DNA of 64,000 nucleotides from Piezodorus guildinii (taxonomy: Eukaryota > Arthropoda > Insecta > Hemiptera > Pentatomidae): NCBI GenBank assembly GCA_023052935.1, contig CM041294.1, forward strand, positions 14,433,791-14,497,790, in the 5' to 3' direction. The notes beneath the pieces were generated by a model. It searched no databases and had not been told where the DNA came from. It saw only the letters and a program-made list of their open reading frames with translations. Below, piece after piece: positions 1 to 12,366 of the stretch (position 1 is the stretch's first letter; every line of letters starts with the position of its first letter). The translations under genes and the position numbers were made by a program.

Positions 1-567
1 ATATAAAAGTAAAAAAAAAAAAAAAAAAACATATATATATAAACGTACCATTACTGAGCCATGTCCAAGCATAAACTGAGGAAAACCATAAACATAGGTA
101 GTATGGGGAGGGGTTCGTGTAAAAACCCTGAAGGTTTTCCCCTCTAAGTGTAAATACTACAGCTTATCTTTGTTTTTAAAAAGTTTTACAAAATTATATA
201 ATGGAAAAAACAAAATAATATATCCGTATGTACAATAAGGTTGAACATTTTTAACAGAAAATTATAAACACTAGAATCTGAGGTATTTAAAAGATCATGA
301 GGTATATAATAAAAAACAAAATAAAATAAATAAATAACAAAAACAAGAACCAGAGGTGTTGTAAACAAAAAGATAAATATACAGTAAATAAATAAAATAT
401 ACATTACACAAGCAATTTGTACAATAAAGTGATAGAGTTATAATTTAAGGAGACGGAAGATGTTAGCATACGAGGGAGAAATTATCTCTTTGTCAGTTTT
501 ATGATTTACGGGAACTTGATCTTTTTCCATATGGATATATATAGCTTCGGAGATGGCTCACAAGCAT
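1..567. other. no gene seen
   Basis: AT-rich with an A-run at 11-29. The 72-codon minus frame at 186-404 is Phe/Tyr/Ile-rich low-complexity sequence. Confidence 0.4.
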
Positions 568-606
568 ATATGATGATGGCTCACAAGCTTGAGCCGAAAC
601 GTTGGC
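568..606 (+). ncRNA. degenerate hammerhead-like motif
   Basis: ATGATGA, stem II GGCTC/GAGCC, GAAACGTT and GGC. The first core C is A and stem I is not formed, so it is probably a dead copy. Part of it ('agatggctcacaagc') is repeated just upstream at 550-565. Confidence 0.35.
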
Positions 607-685
607 AAAATTAAAAACTTTTCAAAAATGACTGATTCCTGACTATTCCACCTATAATAGTTTCTACAGTCGACTATACACCCTC

Positions 686-1195
686 AATATGTAAAATTTA
701 ATTTTTTTTAATATCATGTAGGTTTTATTCTGATAAAAATAGTCTGACAGGGCTTAAATGCCGATATTTTCTTATTCTAAAGTACCAATAATTTTGTATA
801 TTTTATAAAAATAACCATATTATCTAGTTAGCATTGATAAATAACAGCCAAATATGCAAGTTGAGAAAATTTGAAAAGCAATTAAAGGAGAAAACTGAAA
901 AAATATTTTTTTAATGCAATTTTTCGTTTTTGAACATAAGAGCAGTAATATACAAGTATGATATACCGGTGGAAATCTAAAGATTTTAGAAAAAATATTA
1001 TCTCGTACACAAGCTTTTAAAAGTTAATAGAGAGTGATGAAAAGCCGATAAAACACATGTTTCTACAGAAATTTAATTTTATTAATTCTTTAATAGTTTC
1101 ACTCATTTTTACCTCTAACTGTTTTTGAAAATTCTTTGATTGATTTTAAAAATGGAGGTAAGTGAAAGTCGTGTGTTGCTCGCACCAGATTTTTT
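686..1195 (-). mobile_element. HEL copy 1 (truncated)
   Basis: Internal part of the family ('cagggcttaaatgccgatat') to the terminus 'gtaagtgaaagtcgtgtgtt' and 'cgcaccagatttt'. The hairpin end is missing. Confidence 0.7.
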
Positions 1196-1624
1196 GACAT
1201 AGAGTGTATCAATAAAGCCACAACAATTAATAATATGAAGCAAAACGTGACTGTTACCATTCTCCTAAACGGTATACCGCGGAAGGTTCTAGCGAAAAAT
1301 GTTATATAAAACCAAAAAACTCCATTAAATTTACAATGTCATTACAAGCGTCTGAAGTTTTATTGAAATCACTAGCAAAAACGCTACGGACTAATTTTAT
1401 AACTCAATATATAAAAATCCTTAGTGAATAAAATGAAAAGGAAACTGTACTTTTTTTTTGGTGGTTTTCTTCAATTAATTTTTATTCGTTCATCTTGTGA
1501 CGAAGTTATAAAATATATTTGAAATTATTTGACGATAAATAAGTCGGATAATCTGTTGCTATGTTTTTAACTGGCTGCTTTTCTAAGGCAGCGGTAGCTT
1601 CAAAAACTAGCTTACTTACTATAG

Positions 1625-1803
1625 CATTTCCAAGTCAATTGTAACCTTTTCCAAGTCAAATGTAACTTTTTCCATTTCAAATGTAACCTTTTCCAAGTCA
1701 AATGTAACCCTTTCCATTTCAAATGTCACCTTTTCCAAGTCAAATGTCACCTTTTCCATTTCAAATGTTACCTTTTCCAAGTCAAATGTCACCTTTTTCT
1801 TCA
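1625..1803. repeat. 21-bp tandem array, left arm of foldback copy 1
   Basis: About nine units alternating 'ttccaagtcaaatgtaacc' and 'ttccatttcaaatgtcacc' types. Inverted relative to 3958-4138. Confidence 0.85.
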
Positions 1804-2099
1804 CTTCTAGCCTTAAATATTCCGTTTTATTTATTTATTTATTGAAAAATAATTAGTTTAATTAACATTATGACTTTTTTAATAATTTTGGCATATAATA
1901 ATTGATACTTTTTGTGGGTCGCTTAGATATTTGATATCAAGTTCTGTTTTTAACAAGCTAATATTTAAAAAAATAATTATCGTCTATTTAGTTTTAAGAT
2001 AGTGGTTGATTTTGATTTTTTAGAGAGAAGGGGTAGTTTTTTGGAACAATTAATGTGTTTTCGGGTATTATAATTACGGTTTTCGAGCTGTATTTTTTA

Positions 2100-2480
2100 T
2101 CGCTCGCGTGCATGTTAACTCGCATACATTTTTAATGTTTTTTATTGATATAGGGATTAATTAATGTGCTTTCGGGTGGTTAGGATTACGTTTTTTGAGC
2201 TGTATCTTTTATCGGTCATGCGTATTTCAACTCACATTTACTTTTTATGTGTTTTATTGATATAGAGATTAATTAATGTGCTTTCGGGTGGTTATGATTA
2301 CGTTTTTCGAGCTGTATTTTTCATCGCTCATGCGTATTTCAACTCGCATTTACTTTTAAGGTTTTTTATTGATATAGGGATTAATTAATGTCCTTTCGGG
2401 TGGTTATGATTACGTTTTTCGAGCTGTATCTTTTATCGGTCATGCGTATTTCAACTCACATTTACTTTTAATCTTTTTAT
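2100..2480. repeat. 112-bp tandem repeats, left arm of foldback copy 1
   Basis: Three to four units; the landmarks 'tagggattaattaatg' recur exactly 112 bp apart (2151, 2263). The same units are inverted at about 3310-3660. Confidence 0.8.
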
Positions 2481-3957
2481 TGTTATAGACGTTTGTAATT
2501 ATCTTTTCGGGTCTTGTGATTACGTTTTTTAAGCTGTTTTTATTGTCGCTGGCTCTCATTTCAACTTGCATTTGCAGTGGTCTTTCTTTGTTTTTGTTTT
2601 AGGGGATTCTCATAACGTGTTTTGAACTTTATTCTTTTATGCGCTTGGGAATTTCTACAAACCGTAGGTATTATGTTATAATATGATGTAAAAATTATTT
2701 ATTGTGTTTTAGCAGGATCTGATTACATTTTTGATTTGGATGTTACATCGCGATTGCGCATTCTTCTAAATCACTTTTCATTTAAGTTAAAATGTGCACT
2801 AGCTATAAATAAATGTCATAAACTCTATTAGTATTCCCGAAAACACTATAAACGATCCCTCTATCGAATATTTATGAAATAGGAACAGTGAATACTTAAA
2901 ATGAGTAAAAGCGATAACAGATTTGTTTTAAATAATGTTATCAGAACATCCGAAAATAGAATAAACGATTCCTCAATTAAATTATCAAATAATTGTAAGA
3001 CCAAGCTAGGAAGCGGATCCTTTACAAAAGATTTAGTTGAAAAAATTTACTCAGGACGCTAGAAAAGGACCTATAACTAATCCTTTTATAAAATAATAAT
3101 AATAAAAAAAATAAATAAAAGAAGAAGCTAAACGATGTATATTCCACCAACGTTATAATGAGAACCAAAAACAAAATAATCAATACCAATATAAAAAATA
3201 AAAAAAATATCAAAAATAAAGGAGAGTTGAAATCCGCACTAGACATTATAAAAAAGCTTTTAAACATTTTCATAACCCCGCGAAAATACAAGATCTCTAC
3301 ATACAAGTTGAAATACGCATGAGCGATAAAACATACAGCTCGAAAAACGTAATCATGACCACCCGAAAGAACATTAATTAATCCCTATATCAATAAAAAA
3401 CCTTAAAAGTAAATGCGAGTTGAAATACGCATGAGCGATGAAAAATACAGCTCGAAAAACGTAATCATAACCACCCGAAAGAACATTAATTAATCCCTAT
3501 ATCAATAAAACACATAAAAAGTAAATGTGAGTTGAAATACGCATGACCGATAAAAGATACAGCTCAAAAAACGTAATCCTAACCACCCGAAAGCACATTA
3601 ATTAATCCCTATATCAATAAAAAACATTAAAAATGTATGCGAGTTAACATGCACGCGAGCGATAAAAAATACAGCTCGAAAACCGTAATTATAATACTCG
3701 AAAACACATTAATTGTTCCAAAAAACTACCCCTTCTCTCTAAAAAATCAAAATCAACCACTATCTTAAAACTAAATATACGATAATTAATTTTTTAAATA
3801 TTAGCTAGTTAAAAACAGAACTTGATATCAAATATCTAAGAGACCCACAAAAAGTATTAATTATTATATGCCAAAATTATTAAAAAAGTCATAATGTTAA
3901 TTAAACTAATTATTTTTCAATAAATAAATAAATAAAACGGAATATTTAAGGCTAGAA

Positions 3958-4138
3958 GTGAAGAAAAAGGTGACATTTGACTTGGAAAAGGTAACATTTG
4001 AAATGGAAAAGGTGACATTTGACTTGGAAAAGGTGACATTTGAAATGGAAAGGGTTACATTTGACTTGGAAAAGGTTACATTTGAAATGGAAAAAGTTAC
4101 ATTTGACTTGGAAAAGGTTACAATTGACTTGGAAATGC
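3958..4138. repeat. 21-bp tandem array, right arm of foldback copy 1
   Basis: Mirror of the left array; units 'ggtgacatttgacttgg' and 'ggtaacatttgaaatgg' alternate. Confidence 0.85.
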
Positions 4139-4142
4139 TATA

Positions 4143-4875
4143 TATTTAGTCAATATATAAACTATATTTAATGATACCATGGATCTCCTTTCCAAAGGTA
4201 TCGTGTTTACCAATCCAAGAGGTAGCATGCAGGGTAAGATTAAAGTAAACAAGATTCAATTAATACATTACTATAATTATTAGTTTACACATATAAGTTA
4301 TATTAACCCATTGCCTAGAACTCTGATTGAGAATACTGAGGGACATTTTACTACCTTTGCCATACAATATTACAAATAACGATATACCTTTGAAACCCTT
4401 AACCGGCTGGCGAAGGTGAAATCAGTCTTAGGTCCCTGTTCTCGGCATCATCCTCCAGCTGCTTTCAGAACCCGACGGCCACCTCCTCTTCTTGTAGGTG
4501 GAACCCGACTTACTCTTCTTGAGGATAAAACATGACTAACTCTTCGGTTCTTCTCTCTCATTCTCGTCACCTCGGGTGGGCCGAGATCGGAAGTGCCCCG
4601 GTTGGCGGTATAGCCTTTGTGCTATTATTCTTATCTTTTCACCAATCTTAATATTCTTGTTGGCCGCCGCTGGGGGGAAACTACCAGAGGTTTCTGGTAC
4701 CGCTGGGGGGCCCATACCGATGGGAAATCTAGGGGGCTAGGTAAACACCTTTTGATGTTTTGCCGACAAAGGTTCGTTATCATTAATTGTTTAATATTAA
4801 AATTATTTAATTATGAACTCCCCTCAGTATCCTCAAAACATTACACTGTATAGCTATTATCACAACCCAGGTGGA

Positions 4876-4926
<51 letters not shown>

Positions 4927-5459
4927 GAGGTTATGCACAATACTGCATGTATTTATCACATCCGTTTTCTTAAATCCAGCTTTTAATTTTTCCATTATAT
5001 ATTACATTATTTACCGAAGGATGAATGTATGTTCAAAATTATATAAGCATTAAATACCCACCTTATCAGGCAGACAGTATATTAAGTTTTTTGCAAGTGC
5101 AGCCCGGGAGTAGAACCGGCAGTAATGACCGCCCTTAAGCCGACTACAGAGGGGGAGCCCCGCGGCCTATTTCCAAGTGTAATCCCAGTCATCATTTATC
5201 GGGTATCGGGCCGAAGTCCGGGAGTCAGTGAGTCAGTATCTAGATCTCGATAGCGGAAGAGTTTATCTCCGGGGCATAATGTCCCACGGCTTTTTGGCAC
5301 ACCCACCCATGTCGCTTAATCCAGCGTAATACCATCTAATGGGGAGAATATCATGATGGCTCGGCATGTTTAAATCGTTATGCAATTAAACAAGGATGAG
5401 TTAAAAGAATATATAATAATATATTTGAAAGGTTCATTTATAAATTTTCATTCTACTTT
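4143..5459. other. no gene seen; two GC-richer islands
   Basis: Mostly unassigned. 4390-4760 and 5090-5350 are clearly richer in G+C than their surroundings and may be fragments of retroelements, but I recognise no domain in any frame. 4882-4920 is (TA)n. Confidence 0.4.
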
Positions 5460-5517
5460 AAAAAACTATATATATATTTTAATATATATAAAATATATAT
5501 ATATATATATATATATC
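5460..5517. repeat. (TA)n microsatellite
   Basis: TA-rich run directly 5' of the truncated LINE that follows. Another (TA)n run lies at 4882-4920. Confidence 0.8.
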
Positions 5518-5522
5518 CGTTA

Positions 5523-6419
5523 CTTTTCATTATTGTTCTGGACTTGGCACTAAGGAGAGCCAAGCCAATAATGAGGAAATTCCAGCTAGGGCACAGAAAC
5601 CTCCACCCCACCAGATATTCCCTATTAGCCTTCGCTGACGACCTTATCCTGCTAGCTGACAATGATCGAGACCTCCAACATAACATAAATGTCCTACAAG
5701 AGGAATTATCTAAAATAAATATGAAGATTAATCCGGGGAAGACTAAATGCATGAGAATTGGAAAGAAACCCCGAAGGATAATGAGGATACTAAGGGCTGG
5801 AGGACAGAGATTAGAGCAGGTCGAGAATTTCAAATATCTGGGAGCTCATCTCAATGAGAATGGCTACATAGACGAAGAAGTGGCCCAGAGAATTGGAGCG
5901 GCAGGAAGGATGTTTTGTATAGTGAGGCGAGGTTTACTGGGGAGAAGAGAGGTATCAAAGCAGACCAAATTAGCCGTATATAAATCGACATTTCTTCCTA
6001 TCCTATCGTACTCCTCAGAATCTTGGACTCTTACCTCAAAACATAGGAGCCAAATCCAGGCCATGGAAATGAGGTATCTCCGAAAAATAGAGAGAAAGAC
6101 ACGGAGAGATAGGATACGGAACGCCACTATACGGGCTAACCTCGACGTCAAACCGGCGGAGACCATTCTAGAGGAACACAAACTGAGGTGGTTTGGACAT
6201 CTTCTTAGGATGGATCCGGAGAGAAGTGCCAGGAAGACGTATGAGACCCGCACAGAGGGAAAAAGGCCCAGAGGAAGACCCCGCATCTCCTGGGAGGACG
6301 GTGTAAAGGAAGCATGCAGGAAGCGTGGGATAGACTGGAGTAGGAGAGTGGAGTTGGCACAGGATAGAGACATATGGTCCAGACTCTACAGGCAGGATCC
6401 TCACACCGAATATCGGTAG
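5523..6419 (+). pseudogene. 5'-truncated non-LTR retrotransposon, RT C-terminal part
   Basis: An open frame of about 298 codons starts inside the RT (VLDLALRRA) and contains the catalytic box as AFADDLILL, then VENFKYLGAHLNENG, then the C-terminal EEHKLRWFGHLLRMDP and KRPRGRPRISWEDGV motifs, typical of RTE-like and related endonuclease-bearing LINEs. There is no upstream RT or endonuclease. The 3' end runs through 'atgatgatg' into (TA)n at 6441-6505. No stop interrupts the frame, so the insertion may be recent. The clade is a guess. Confidence 0.7.
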
Positions 6420-6440
6420 AAGAGGAAACGATTATGATGA

Positions 6441-6505
<65 letters not shown>
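6441..6505. repeat. (TA)n microsatellite at LINE 3' end
   Basis: About 60 bases of TA directly after 'gatgatga', forming the element's tail. Confidence 0.8.
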
Positions 6506-6510
<5 letters not shown>

Positions 6511-6679
6511 TAATATATTTGTACTCCAATCTAAATGCTAATAAATCTACGATCTTCGAGGAGTAGTAAATAAATATTTCATTTGGAGTATCTGAAATGA
6601 CCTCAAAGACATGAAAACGAACAAAAACCTTGTACGAAATCTAACATCCCAGAAAGACACAGACTAATCACTGTGGAAA

Positions 6680-7324
6680 TGTAACGCTCTCAAGAGACTG
6701 AAAGTTCAATCAAAACGCACTTTTTACTTGATCATCATTTTCAAAAAGTTTTCCTTTGACGAAGTTGTCTAAATTTCTGAACAGCTGATAGATAATCTGT
6801 TGGAGACAAGTCGGGAGAATATGGTGGGTGCGGACGAACTTCGTAGCCCAGTTCTTTCAATTTTTGCACGGTATGTTTTGAAACATGGGGTCTTGCTGCC
6901 GCTCAGTGAGATCATGAGGTACCCATGAGTCCTTTAACTGTTTGATAGGGGTTTCCTTCTACTGTATGTTTGAGAACATCGTTGTCTATTTCGGACGGAG
7001 GTCTTCCTCGGGGCAAGTTTTCCAAGTCGGTATCTCCAGCTAAACTATAAATCTAAACCAACGGCGAATGGTCCGTTCATTAACACTCCCTTCCCCAAAC
7101 GCCTTGCAAATATTTCTAGTTTTTCTTGCAAATCGTGTTTCCATGTTCATATTTGTAGGTATACTAATAAGTGGGTAATTGATTGGGAATCTAATGTTTA
7201 CAATATAAAGGTAGAGGATTAGTAACTGTTTACTTTAAATATGTAAACATTCGGAAGAAAAAAACAAAAACCTTTATGTATTTCAGAAACTATAAAAATG
7301 GACATTTCATGTGAAACAACCCAA
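6680..7324 (-). mobile_element. mariner relic M1
   Basis: Right end has the inverted repeat '...ggacatttcatgtg' then 'aaacaacccaa' followed by TA. Reading leftward on the minus strand it keeps pieces of the N-terminal HTH (NERTIRRWF region, damaged) joined to YSPDLS near the C-terminus. The left end is decayed and no terminal repeat is visible there. Confidence 0.7.
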
Positions 7325-8060
7325 TATTATCAGAATAGCCTTCTATTTCTTTTAGTAGTGGATATAGCACTTTTTGGAAATAAACGTCTTAATTACATAT
7401 ACAAATTAAGGTTGTTAATAATTTTAGGAAACATTTTTATTTCAGAAACTATTAACAATAAATCTTAACCTTATTCACGACTTATATTCAGTATTATAGT
7501 CAAGACCTCCAATGTCTTAAATAGTTCTATGTCCTCGACAAGTTCTTCTGTCAAATATAATTTGAGAGTTGTAAAGACAAGACTACGATATTCATAAACT
7601 CCATTCAGATGAAGTGCTGCAATACACAAGACTGGTAGAACAAGAAGAATCAAAGACTTGATGACTTACTAGCCCCTGTACACAGCCCACAAGAAGCCAT
7701 TGTGCATCCCTTTAAGCCGACTTACAATTATTAGCCAATATAAATATCCATAATAATGGGAGGGTGGTAATGAATGAGGATTGTTGTTTGCGCAAGGTTG
7801 ACAAGAGGCTGGAGGGGTTGGGGTGCGCCCAGTAACCGGAGCTCTATTATCGTTCGTCATCCATCACGATAAGTGATCATTGTTTGGTCTCCTTTCGAGG
7901 ATATTACGGATTCGATAACTATATTAATTTAATAACCTAAGATGATAAGATTACTAGAAATAGTTTTCCCTATAAACATAACAAAAACACAAGACTTTTA
8001 TTTACCTTGAAAAAAGTTTGAAGAATTATATCCAGTTCCATTCCAAATATATACTTTTTT
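7325..8060. other. no gene seen
   Basis: Short minus-strand frames at 7471 and 7669 show no domain. The 7740-7860 part is GC-richer. Confidence 0.35.
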
Positions 8061-8908
8061 CACTTACTATATAGTAAGGGAAAGTATTGCGATCGTGAAA
8101 ATTCTCGAATTCGAGTTTTCAACGGAAATACACATTTTAGGGTCCCCTGAGTCCAAATAACCAAGTCCCGCAAAAAGGTTTGTGTGTGTCCGTGTGTGGT
8201 AACTCCCGAGCGGAAACGGTTTCAAATTTCATATTTAAGACAAATATACGCCCGAGACGTTAAAAAACCTTTTTCATCAAAATGAGCTTACCATAAGATT
8301 TTCTCGAAAACGGTTCCGACGATTTTGATTAAACTCGCTATATCGATGTAAAATTTAATGAGCTTTAATATCATGTAGGTTTCATTCTGATTAAAATGGC
8401 TAGACAGGGCTTAAATGCCTATATTTTAAAATTTTCTTTCTCTAAAGTACCTTTAATTTTGTAGATTTTATAAAAATAACTAGATTATCTTGTTACCGTT
8501 GATGAAAAACAAATAAATATATAAATTGAATGAATTCGATACCAAACTAAAGGAGAAAACAGAAAAAAATATTTTTGTAATGCAATTTTTCGTTTTTTAA
8601 CATAAGAACAGTAAAATACATGTATGATATACCGTTGGAAAGCTAACGATTTTAGAAAAAATATTATTTCATACACAAGCTTTTAAAAGTTAATAGAGAG
8701 TGATGAAAAGCCGATAAAAATAAGTGATTGTTTTAGATAATAATATAATAGATTTTTTAATAAAACACATGTTTCTATACAAATTTAATTAAATTAATTC
8801 TTTTATAGTTTCACGTATTTTTATCTCTAACTGTATTTGAAAATACTTTCATTGATTTTAAAAATGGAGGAAAGTGAAAGTCGTGTGTTGCCCGCACCAG
8901 ATTTTTTT
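8061..8908 (-). mobile_element. HEL copy 2 (near full length)
   Basis: Starts with the hairpin end ('cacttactatatagtaaggg') and 'attgcgatcgtgaaaatt', ends 'gcccgcaccagattttttt'. No coding capacity. Confidence 0.75.
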
Positions 8909-8984
8909 AGATTAATTATCAACCATCTTTCTCAAATATGTAGCTTTTCAACTGTATAATATACATCTATATTAGTATTATATT

Positions 8985-9188
8985 TAGATAATGGTTGATA
9001 CTATCTATATTGCTTCCGAGAAAAAAAAATATTGCTCAGCAATTTTTGTTGATGTCGAAAAAGCGTTTGATAGTGATTGGCACAAAGGTCTACTATGGAA
9101 AATAAAACCGCACTTGCCTTCTACTTATTTTCTAATAAATAAGACATATCCAAAAATCGAAAATAAAAATAGCTGCTATTTGAAATGA
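8985..9188 (+). pseudogene. LINE reverse transcriptase fragment (jockey-like)
   Basis: The frame contains FVDVEKAFDSDWHKGLLW, the RT palm block around the first catalytic Asp (usual form DVEKAFDxVWHxGLL), followed by LPSTYFLI. About 60 codons remain; both sides run into unrelated sequence. Confidence 0.65.
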
Positions 9189-9741
9189 ACATTTTAGATT
9201 ACCCTAACACCTGAGGAGAGCCAGAAGCTATTAACATTAGTTTTTCCATTACAGCAAGGACTATATTTATGCGAGTTGATTTACTACAGTCCTTAACTTC
9301 CCCTACAAACAATAAATCACGTTTGATATATAGATGGCAGAACCTAGAAGAATTAGCTGCATTCGAGTCAGAAGCAATAAAAGTGCATTTAGAACTTGTC
9401 TGAAATAGAATGTCCGACCTCCTTGCACCATTGCAACGGCTCAATATTTTGTTCTCAGTAATTGGTTTGAACATGAATATCAGTTCAATATTTTTAAATT
9501 AGTTATTATAAGGTTTATATTTATTTGCTTTTAATAATTTATTAAATAATTGAGACAACCATACAAAAAGTATTACAAACTGTAAATTGACCTTAAGGTT
9601 TTCTCCCTGAAACTAGGATTTGTCGGTTTTTAAAAACCGGTTTTTTTTGGAGAAAATTATGAAATACGAAAACCGATTTTTTAGTAGGAATTATCGGTTT
9701 TCAATGTATGAATAACACTTTTAAAAAATTTGAAAATGACA

Positions 9742-9826
9742 TAAGTGTATTTCCGTTGAAAACTGGAATTCGAAAATTTTCACGATCGCAATGCTTCCCC
9801 TTACTATATATAGTAAGTGAAAGTAA
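9742..9826 (+). mobile_element. HEL 3' end fragment (copy 3)
   Basis: Only the last 85 bp: 'tgtatttccgttgaaaactg' through 'ttactatatatagtaagtga'. Confidence 0.65.
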
Positions 9827-10323
9827 AATTTACATCAATCTAGCTTTAAATAACAAAAATTGGAAGTCCCAGTGACAAAGAATTCAAAAATTATGGAACC
9901 TTGAGTTGAATTTAAAAAAAAATACTATTTGTTCACCATAACAGATTAATCACTCAGATTTAAAATGCGTCAACTTTTCTTAACGAAAACTATCTAATTC
10001 AAGATATTTTAATTTGATAATCACAGATTTATTTCAGCCTTTTGTATATTTTATTGGTCTAATAATAAATTAATGTAGGAACTATATTTTGTTCTAGGGG
10101 TCTTATATGATTGTATTTTATTCTAGTAAGTACTGTCCAAGATCTAAAATATTTATACAAAAATATCCCTAGAAATGATTATAATGAAGACTTTTTTATA
10201 TATTTTTGCTTAATAGTACTTTTCTTTATGCTTGAAAACATAAAAACTTTAGTAACAAAATCAATTTTCTTACTTTATCGAAACCAGAGATATGATTTTT
10301 TTTTTTTTTTTTTTATGGTCTAA

Positions 10324-10592
10324 TGAATCCTCATACAAGACTGAAACGACAAGAATCTACCCGACGTTTTCGACTACTTCAACACTTACTAGACAAACGT
10401 TCTAATCTTCCACTTAACTACAAAAGGCTCATCTATATGACCATCATAAGACCGATATGGACTTACGGAGTAGAACTATGGGGTTCTTCTAAACCATCGA
10501 ATGTTTCTCGTATACAATCCTTACAAAACGAAATCCTTCGGGAAATTCTCAATGCTCCTTATTTTGTCACGAATAAACTCATTCATGAAGAC
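10324..10592 (+). pseudogene. jockey-like LINE ORF2 C-terminal fragment J1
   Basis: Reads NPHTRLKRQES, LPLNYKRLIYMTIIRPIWTY, GVELWGSSKPSNVSRIQSLQ and LNAPYFVTNKLIHED, the conserved C-terminus of jockey-clade reverse transcriptases. Cut off by the hAT left end. Confidence 0.8.
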
Positions 10593-11001
10593 TAGAGATT
10601 GTCGGTTTTTATAACCGGTTTTTCGGAGAAAATTTTGAAATACAAAAACCGGTTTTTTAGTAGAATGCATGAATAACACATTAAAAAAAATTGAAAATGA
10701 AAAATGTACCAGTTTGATGAAAACACTGTTGCAAGCGGTTTGGTTCTTGGGAACATATCGGTCGGATTTGGTTTTAAGAAACGCTGTGTTATGTCTATTG
10801 GATGAATTAATTTAGATTTTATATCAGTTTTTCTTCTGGCTTCTTTATGAACAGTTCATAAATTCAGTGTTCAGTTCCATTGATCTAATCCAGTTTCCAT
10901 CCATTTCATATAGATGATAAATAGCATACAAAATGTAAGTAGGTAACATATTTTAATATTATAAAAATATAAATTTTTAAAATCAGGCTTTAAAAACGAT
11001 T

Positions 11002-11142
11002 AAGCCTAGTTCGGTTGCAAGCGAGAGGGTATTTTCTATTTCGGGGAATTTCGTGAATATACTAAGGACACAGCTAAATAGCAAATCGATAGACGTCCTC
11101 GGTTTTCTGAAATCATATTTGATTAAACTAAAAAATAAATAG
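11002..11142 (+). pseudogene. hAT transposase C-terminus
   Basis: Reads KPSSVASERVFSISGNF, then LRTQLNSKSIDVLGFLKSYL before TAG. This is the SxASERxFSxxG dimerisation motif at the end of hAT transposases. No upstream catalytic frame. Confidence 0.7.
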
Positions 11143-11774
11143 AATATTTAAATTTGTATTAAAATTGTCTTGAATAGAAAACGCTCGGTCCTTTGCTTGA
11201 TTGTCTTTAACTAAATTTGATTTTAATAAGTATGTATGCATCAACCTTATTTACTGTTGTCTTTCGGCTTTGATTGTGATTTACATTATATAATAGACAG
11301 TTATATATTTCTAATTGTTATTAATAAGTATCCATCTGTATCTAATAACATTGTTTTTTTTAAATATAATATTTTTATTATGAAAATATATTGTTTTTAT
11401 TTATTCGAACCCTTTGCTAAATAACTCGTTCACCATTATAAAAATATTTACATCCTTATAGTGAAAATTATGCATAAACAACGAATAATTGTTTTTAAAG
11501 TTATTTAATCCTAGTCAACTATTATTTCTTTGTTCTACTAAGTTCCATAAAAAAAAATTTACTATCAATAAAATTGAACATTAAATAATTTCAGTCAAAA
11601 ACTGCTTTTAATCACTCTAAATTCTCTGTTAAAATTGTTTGTTCTAATTACAGAATATTCGAGTAAAACTTTTTTTATAATAAAAATTTGAAACCGGTTA
11701 AAACCGGTTTTTTGGAAAAATATTATTCGAAAACCGGTTTTCTAAAATGTCGGTTTTTTAATAAACCCTATCTA

Positions 11775-12260
11775 TATAAATCACTACATTTAATATCATG
11801 TATGTTTCGTTCTGATTTAAATAGTCTGGCAGGGCTTAAATGCGGATAATTTAAATTGTCTTCCTCTAAGCTACCTTTAATTGTGTATGCTCTATAAAAA
11901 CAACTATATCATATATTTAGCACTCATAAAATCGGATAAATGTATAATTTGAAGGAATATGATAACAAAATAAAAGAGAAGAGACCAAAAATATTTTTAA
12001 TACAATTTTTGTGTTATTATACATTAAAATAGTAATATAGACGTATAATATACCTTTGGAAAGATAAAGATTTTTGAAAAATTATTATCTTCTACAAGAA
12101 ATTGTAAAAAGTGATGGAGGGTGATGAATAGCCGATAAAACTGATTGTCATGGATAATTATATAAAATATTACTTAATAAAACAAATGTTTCCATTGAAA
12201 TCCGTTGTAATTAATTCTTTAACAATTTATTTTTATCTTTAAGTGTATTTTAAAACGCTG
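11775..12260 (-). mobile_element. HEL copy 4 (old, divergent)
   Basis: Internal HEL blocks ('ctggcagggcttaaatgcgg', 'gtgatgaatagccgataaaa') with many changes. Its distal end may be the isolated 'gtgttgcgcgcaccagattt' at 13386-13407, leaving about 1.1 kb between. Confidence 0.55.
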
Positions 12261-12366
12261 CAAACCATTACACAATGGTTTATCATTTCTAAATAACAAT
12301 ATTAGGGTATAACTGTTTATATAAATAGCTATTGATAGGCAATTGAGTAATATGAAAAGCAATAAT
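12250..12366. repeat. dispersed repeat with internal palindrome
   Basis: Contains AAACCATTacacAATGGTTT-like palindrome and 'gataggcaattg'; a second copy lies at 23780-23895 in the same orientation. Confidence 0.5.

Larger units (their letters stand above)
1622..4140. mobile_element. foldback-type DNA element, copy 1
   Basis: 2,519 bp between TA duplications (1620-1621 and 4141-4142). The ends are inverted, TAGCATTTCCAAGTC against GACTTGGAAATGCTA. Each arm starts with about nine 21-bp units (1625-1803; 3958-4138), then about 0.3 kb, then tandem 112-bp units with the core 'tttcgggtggttatgatta'. The centre (about 2600-3300) has no transposase frame. The 21-bp unit equals seven codons, so it reads as VTFDLEK/VTFEMEK repeats; I regard that as an accident of unit length. 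Confidence 0.8.
9616..11763 (+). mobile_element. hAT element relic(s)
   Basis: The left-end sequence occurs twice (9616-9741 and 10593-10700) and the right end once (11684-11763). All carry repeated 'aaaccggttt' palindromes near ends of the form TAGggTTTgTCGG. A hAT C-terminal dimerisation block is encoded at 11002-11142. The duplicated left end suggests two insertions or a rearrangement. The transposase body is missing. No 8-bp target duplication was found. Confidence 0.6.

Noticed and set aside
4565..4600. 'gagatcggaagtgccccggt' resembling a sequencing adapter
   Set aside because: Only the first nine or ten bases agree with the common adapter and the sequence then differs; most likely chance.
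9199..9474. 91-codon minus-strand frame next to the LINE fragment
   Set aside because: No domain recognised in it; not supported beyond its length.
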